DNA from: Pigoraptor vietnamica
Taxonomy: Eukaryota; Opisthokonta; Filasterea
Reading direction: 5' to 3'
Assembly: GCA_943704525.1 (NCBI GenBank)
Contig: CALSCQ010000082.1
Span: forward strand, 1 to 59,300
Length of the DNA stretch: 59,300 nt
Shown in pieces: positions 54,501 to 59,300 of the stretch. Both the position numbers and the translations under genes were made by a program. A model generated the notes under the pieces. The model did no database searches. It was not told the DNA's origin and was given only the letters and a program-made list of their open reading frames with translations. Each line of letters begins with the position of its first letter. Position 1 is the stretch's first letter.

Positions 54501-55705
54501 CTGCGTGCGCCTTCTTGCATGTTGTTTGTAACAGCAGAAGCCCCGTGTGTCGTGCATGTCGCGTGTGTAACAACAGAAGCCCCGTGTGTTGTTAATCACT
54601 CTGACCGCCGCCTGTTTGTTGTCCGCAGGACAAGCGCCACATTTACACGTACAGCGACACGTTCCACTCGCTGTCGTTCTGCCCCGTCGACACGGAGGAA
54701 GAGAAGAAGCAGAAGGAAGAGGCGTCCAAGAAGCTGTGGCTCACGAATGACGGCTTTGTGTCAACGCTGCAGCGAACAACGGAAGAGCTGTACCGGTGCG
54801 TCGCGTGTGCGTTGCGTAATCACGAGCAGGGGTTGCGAGGACGTCCGTGTGGCTCACCAGTGCTTACGCATTCGATTTGTTTGCAGGCACCCGAAGCGGC
54901 CTGATGACGCGCGGATCGAGGCGCTGCGCGAGCCGTGGACGGAGACAACCATGCAGGCGCACGTCAACATGCGCGAACGCAAGCCGTTCCCGTGGGACCG
55001 GCGGTGGGTTCCGACGCTTGTGGCGTATGCACAGCCACACGCACACACATCCACACGCACACGCAGCCACACGCAATGCTTGGCGCCCGCGTGGCAAACT
55101 CCCTCTGGTCTGACGTTCCGCTGTTTGCTTCCAGGCACATGGACTTTGACGCCGTCGGCCACCCGCTCATTCGGCTGGGAGAGCCGCAGAAGTCGTCTGT
55201 GCACCTTCCCTGCGAACCGCGACGACGCGAGTACAAGGTATTGTTCCGCGTTCCGCGCTGCGTGGCCCTTTTAACGTGTGCTGACATCTCTTTTCGCTGC
55301 ATTGTGTTTTCAGGACTACGTCGAGAAGGAGAAGGAGCAGTGGGAGGCGAAGGTCGTCGTGGATAACATCGACTTCAAGACGCTCATCGTCGGCTCCAGC
55401 GAACACGACCGCAAGGTATGTTCTCTGCACATGCGGCGTTCATGCGTGCGGTGATGCAGCACAAAGTCCGCTCCATCTTCGAAATGTCGCTAATGCGCTC
55501 GCACGCCCCGCAGGCGCAGCAAACGGACAGGATGAAGGGCCTCCTCAAGGACGCGCCCATGAAGCTGACGCTGCGCGGGCGCTTCCAGGCGCCGGATCCC
55601 CCGCCCCTCTCGCTCACCACGGGCGGCGACTACCAGAACGAGAGCGGGCGTGTGCACGTCGCGAAGGACAAGGAGCCTCTCGACCTCACGCGCCACATTA
55701 CGTGA
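51588..55705 (+). CDS. CFAP92: CFAP92 (KIAA1257)-like predicted cilia/flagella protein
   Basis: Nine exons: 51588-51654, 51726-51951, 52057-54226, 54355-54489, 54629-54795, 54887-55003, 55135-55237, 55314-55415 and 55514-55705, giving 1,092 residues. The N-terminal part (about 24-110, SEKLKLLSRRQREKRYRDS, WNHNQRLRVTNEMLMQFY) leads to a Lys/Glu-rich linker. A C2-like block follows, with NPLTVTVIRARNLPDNP, CLPVTYKYKL, ATFVVEVHDRDRRPPD and WDPHGIASFSLQNLL. Then come helical segments (NTSSLHLDTLPPTVVSAALAS, YNPELTFGERLYAAFD, PLLYVRGTVP, LRDVVRLDLLPTAAMVV). From memory the order of these blocks follows human CFAP92/KIAA1257, but I could not run an alignment, so the name is tentative. The C-terminal 350 residues hold charged, partly helical segments. 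A ciliary role is inferred from the family and agrees with B9D1. The start is the first ATG in frame with the conserved exon 1. Confidence 0.75.
54527..54589 (+). repeat. 39-bp direct repeat in a CFAP92-like intron
   Basis: Two copies of tgtaacagcagaagccccgt plus gtgt (24 bp, one mismatch) start at 54527 and 54566, inside the intron between exons 54355-54489 and 54629-54795. Confidence 0.8.
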
Positions 55706-55848
55706 GCGCATGCAGCCGACTGCCAACAGCGCTGCTGCTCTCACACAACATTCTAATCTCTTCCGTTGTACATAATATAGCCCGTGATAACATATACTCC
55801 TTGGCATCACGCACTCCTGACGGAGGTAGACATGGGTACAAAAAGGAT

Positions 55849-58008
55849 CTAGCTGCTGTCCCTTCGTCGACGTCGCCGTTCCCTACTTCCGTCGCGATCG
55901 CCGCTACCCCGCCTTCGTCGCCGACTGGTGCTCCGCGCACGCCTTTTCTCACCGCTCTTCGACCGATCGCGTCGTCGCTCCCCGCTGCTTAAACGACCCA
56001 TGGACCTTGACCTTGACCTTGACCTTCGCCGACGCCGATCGCGGCTCCGCGAGCGGCCACGTTCTCGCGAAACGGATCTCCGCCGATTGTCGTCCTTCGC
56101 ACGCTCCCGTTCACTATGCCCATCGTTGTTCCTTGACTCAGTCCTATCAGCCGAGCCTCCCTTGGTGTCCGCGCGCAGAGGCATACGCTGTGAAGATGCG
56201 CTCTCGTCACGTGGTCGCATTGCGCCATCGCGAGGGTGGAGGGGAGCGCCCGACAGTCGCGCTGAAGGAACTCCCGGTGGGTTCGCAAGGACGTGGAGAA
56301 AGTTGCAATTGAACGGCCTGTCGCACGCATTTCGCAAGGACTTGCCTGCGGACGAGAGCTTATCAGCCTTTATATGTAATTTGTAGCAACAGGCACAACT
56401 TCACCAAAGGAAATAACAGGGGCACACATGCAAGAATAAACAATCAAGCAAACGCGCGCACACACCACTGCGCGCACCACCCACCGCAGACTGCCTGTCG
56501 CCAGTTGTCAAAGGGGCACAGCTGGCACGCGACCTGCCGCGATGCGTAGAAGCGCCCATCAAAGCGGGCAACGGCACCCGCGGCGTCCGTTTCGCTTGCG
56601 TACTCGACGTAGACATTACCGCGCAGGTGCGGTTCCACATTGCATGCAGCGACGACGGCAACGACGTGCCCAGCCGCACTCAACTCGTCGAAGGCATCGG
56701 CGCAAAACTCGGCATAAACACGCGCCAACTCTTCCGCGTCGCTCGGCAGCTGGGTAACCAGTCGATCAGAATGCAGTGTCTAGACACCGAGCAACAGAAG
56801 GGCACGCTTCACGCACCTCGACAGCAGACGCTCCGCTGGACGCGCCCGTCGTTCGCACTGCGTTCGGCGGCGGCGGGAGGGACAGAAAGTGGCGCATGAG
56901 CACAATACGGCCCGAAGTGGGCACTGGGTGCGCCCGCGAACACCGCTCGCCGAAGCGACACGCGCCAGTCTTTGCGTAGTATTGACACGGCTGCAATTTG
57001 CGCATTCATTAATAGAGTGCGATTAGTGATATGAGGGTGGAGCACTCCACCATTCGCACACTGAATTTCAGGAAGAGAGAACAACGAGAAGGAAGGGAAG
57101 AAATGAAGGGCGCACCTCTCCGGATCGCGGTGCTTGTGTGGACATTGACGGCGTTGCGGGTGTTCCGATGGACGGGGTGTGCGGCCGCACCGCTTCCTAG
57201 TAACGGAAAGAAAGTGGAGGGGAGGGGGAACGGCGGGGTGAGGGGCGAGATACGATGTAAGCGCCACGTGTGTCGCAGGTGTCAAGCGCAAACCTCAGTT
57301 TAGCCCGCCGCTTTACAGGAGTAGACTAGCCATGAAACCAAAGCAAGACAAGCGACAGAACGACATACCCCTGGAATAGGGACGGCACCAGCAGCGCGCT
57401 TTTCGGCCTGCGATGAGCGACGAACGGGCGCAGAAGTGGATGGCGCCTTATAAGCCGTTGTGTGTTTCATGTCAAGCACTCAGGGAACGGGCGTAAGGAG
57501 AACACTCCCATGGACGACATCATGGCGTATACGCACGGAACCGTCCATAGACGTACACACAGACACGCAAACACGGACAAAGTAGTTCAGTAGGAACTCC
57601 GCAGAAAACAAACACGAAAAGTGGATATGGTGCAGCGGCACGGCACTCGCGAACCGATGCGCTTGGGCCCCTCTCAGACAACAGCGCTTTGGTTATGGAC
57701 GGAAACGTCGGATTGCCGGCATGTGCAGGCACGCACACACACATAATCTCACCCACTCACTCACTCACACACCGTACACACACACACACACATGCACACA
57801 CTGTACAAATGCAGAGAGCACGTGTGCCGATACGGCGACAGTGCCCAGGGCGTAGATGGCGAAATGCACCTCCTTGACGGCCCACTCCATGCGCCGCCGC
57901 GCATCCTCTTGTGCGGCGCGCCTTTGCTTCTCTTCGATCTCCGCCTGCGCCTTCTCTATCGACTCGCGCGCCTGCGAAAAATGCGGCAAATGAGTAGACC
58001 ATAAATTC

Positions 58009-58066
<58 letters not shown>

Positions 58067-58641
58067 GAACAAAACACTCACACGTCCTCAATGTGCATAT
58101 GCATGCACGCAAACACGCACACAAGACACACATGACAGGCGCACCTTTCGCTTCTGCTCCTCGATGAGACGCTTCTTCGTGGCCTCTCTCTCGATCGCCT
58201 CTCTCTTCGCACGCGCCTCTTCGTCAAACTTCTTTTCCCTCTCCAACCACAGCGCATACTGCCGGTCCCTGCAGCCACCACAGTATAAGCAACCCATAAC
58301 ATAAGTCGATGCCCTCGTACGCACAGAATCCCACACCTCTCCATCTTCTCTGCTTCCTCCCTCGCCTCTCGTTCGCGCTCTTGGCTCTCGCACTGCGCAA
58401 TGTACTCGGGATCCTTTTCGCGCTCGGCCTGCGCGCGGTCTTCCTCCTGACGCCGCTCCCGCCGCTTCTGACGTTTCGCAAGAGCGCGCTTGCGCTTGCG
58501 AGTGAGGGTTACTGTGGCATCGCTGCGAGCATTCGTTACGGATTCGCCAACGACTTCCTTGCACGCGCCGCTCGCACAGGGCACGGCAAGCGCTGGCGGA
58601 GGGACATGCTCTGCGGCATGTGGCGAGGCGCCTCCGTCCAT
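55849..58641 (-). CDS. ZRSR2: ZRSR2/Urp, U2AF35-related splicing factor
   Basis: Seven proposed exons: 58641-58337, 58268-58145, 57971-57870, 57407-57369 (tentative), 56990-56817, 56749-56485 and 56345-55849. Phases agree and give 501 residues (human 482). The N-terminal third is a charged coiled coil (KRQKRRERRQEEDRAQAERE, ARAKREAIEREATKKRLIEE) like that of animal ZRSR2 and absent from U2AF35. The first CCCH finger is CQYYAKTGACRFGERCSRAH (C-x8-C-x5-C-x3-H). The U2AF-homology RRM contains CNVEPHLRGNVYVEY and FDGRFYASRQVACQL. The second finger spans CGGKSLRNACDRPFNCNFLH, and the C-terminus is an RS domain. CN.EPHLRGNVYV.Y and CNFLHV.ANP separate it from U2AF1. ZRSR2 recognises 3' splice sites in U12-type introns and assists U2 introns. 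The 39-nt middle exon is placed by phase and splice sites only. An ATG at 58674 is also in frame. Confidence 0.88.
57729..57805. repeat. Interrupted CA repeat in a ZRSR2 intron
   Basis: CA-rich sequence interrupted by cactcactcactcac, between exon 57971-57870 and the next exon downstream on the minus strand. Confidence 0.85.
58011..58063. repeat. (CA)n microsatellite in a ZRSR2 intron
   Basis: Fifty-three bases of uninterrupted alternating A/C between exons 58268-58145 and 57971-57870. Length variation in assemblies is likely. Confidence 0.95.
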
Positions 58642-59300
58642 TTTGCGCCCTACACGGAAACGGTCCGTTCCCAAAGTGTTTTCGGGCCGCTGGCACCCAA
58701 GGACTGTTACGCTGTGTTACAACTTTTCGAAAACTCGTGTACGTGTCTAGGCAGTGTGCGACCCTTACGTTCTTGACCGGGAAAGGAGTCGTTCGTCGGC
58801 GGCGCCTTCAGTGCCCCGGTTCGCCGGTCCGTGCGAGCCCGCCACCTGCCGTGCTGCTGCTGCTACTGAACTGCAGTGACCGGATGCGCATGCCGATGCT
58901 GTGCGGCCGAGTAGCGAATTCACCCGTGCATCCTATGCGCTGCAAACGTATTTACCACTGGCGCGCCCCATACACGCCGTGCTCAGGCTGTGCATAGTAT
59001 CCCTAGGCGGTACGCCTGCGCCGGCGTAGACGCCGACGGCAGTCATGCCTGCAGGCTGGACGACTGGACGTAGGGCATGCCGTCACGGTTACGACTTGCG
59101 CGCCGCCGATCGTGGGGACCGGCTCGCGGCGTAATAGACGTGGCTGCGATCCTGGTGCGTCCGCCCGGGCAGTGCGGCGCCGAGTATGTCCGCACTTTCT
59201 GGACGTCCCGATAATGTATTCGTACATAAAAAAAAGCTCTGCCGTGTAGTACTGACCTGCAAAATTTACTCGTGCCGGCGCTTATCCGTCCCCCCCCCCC
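58642..59300. other. Region upstream of ZRSR2 to the window end
   Basis: This 659-bp stretch should include the ZRSR2 promoter. I recognise no gene. An A-run (59227-59234) follows an A/T-rich patch, and the window finishes in a run of C. Confidence 0.35.

Noticed and set aside
57031-58674. Treating the coiled-coil exons right of 57870 as a separate gene
   Set aside because: Their sequence, strand, order and phase fit the N-terminal part of ZRSR2, whose zinc-finger part follows downstream.
59220-59300. Possible gene or special element at the right end (A-run and final C-run)
   Set aside because: Too short and without coding or structural signals. The C-run may just be low-complexity sequence or a contig end.

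Overview
This window is nuclear DNA of a GC-rich, flagellated, single-celled eukaryote. Ten of the thirteen protein genes are split by short GT-AG introns, mostly about 60-250 bp. TAA, TAG and TGA are all used as stops, so the code looks standard. B9D1 (ciliary transition zone) and a CFAP92-like protein point to a cilium or flagellum. ZRSR2, TM2D2, TCF25, USP14 and a HUWE1/UPL1/TOM1-class ligase are conserved eukaryotic genes. The exact lineage cannot be fixed from the sequence alone. I see no tRNA, rRNA, transposon or CRISPR array.

Layout. Positions 1-5.5 kb hold a small family of secreted proteins made of a bacterial-type cadherin-like repeat: a large gene running off the left edge (minus), a divergent short paralogue (plus), and an inverted, rearranged third copy that forms a 345-bp arm inverted repeat. 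Next come SREK1IP1 and B9D1 (both minus) and an ORP9/10/11-type oxysterol-binding protein (plus). A 12.8-kb intronless gene at 12.4-25.2 kb encodes a 4,268-residue secreted or surface protein with a multi-pass membrane C-terminus. From 26 kb to the right edge the genes strictly alternate in strand: TM2D2 (-), TCF25 (+), a patatin-type triacylglycerol lipase (-), USP14 (+), the giant HECT ligase (-), a CFAP92-like gene (+) and ZRSR2 (-). They share short divergent promoters and close convergent 3' ends.

Functional themes. USP14, the HECT ligase and TCF25 (Rqc1) belong to ubiquitin/proteasome quality control. ZRSR2 and SREK1IP1 are splicing factors, ZRSR2 of the minor spliceosome as well as the major one. 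The lipase and the oxysterol-binding protein handle lipids. The most unusual content is the intronless, bacterial-looking surface-protein genes in the left 25 kb, which contrast with the intron-rich genes around them and suggest horizontal acquisition. That origin is inference and needs database searches.

Exon coordinates below were worked out by hand from reading-frame continuity, splice-site sequence and remembered family alignments. Phases sum correctly for every multi-exon gene. The least certain joins are the ZRSR2 middle exon, the first intron of the lipase and the 5' end of SREK1IP1.
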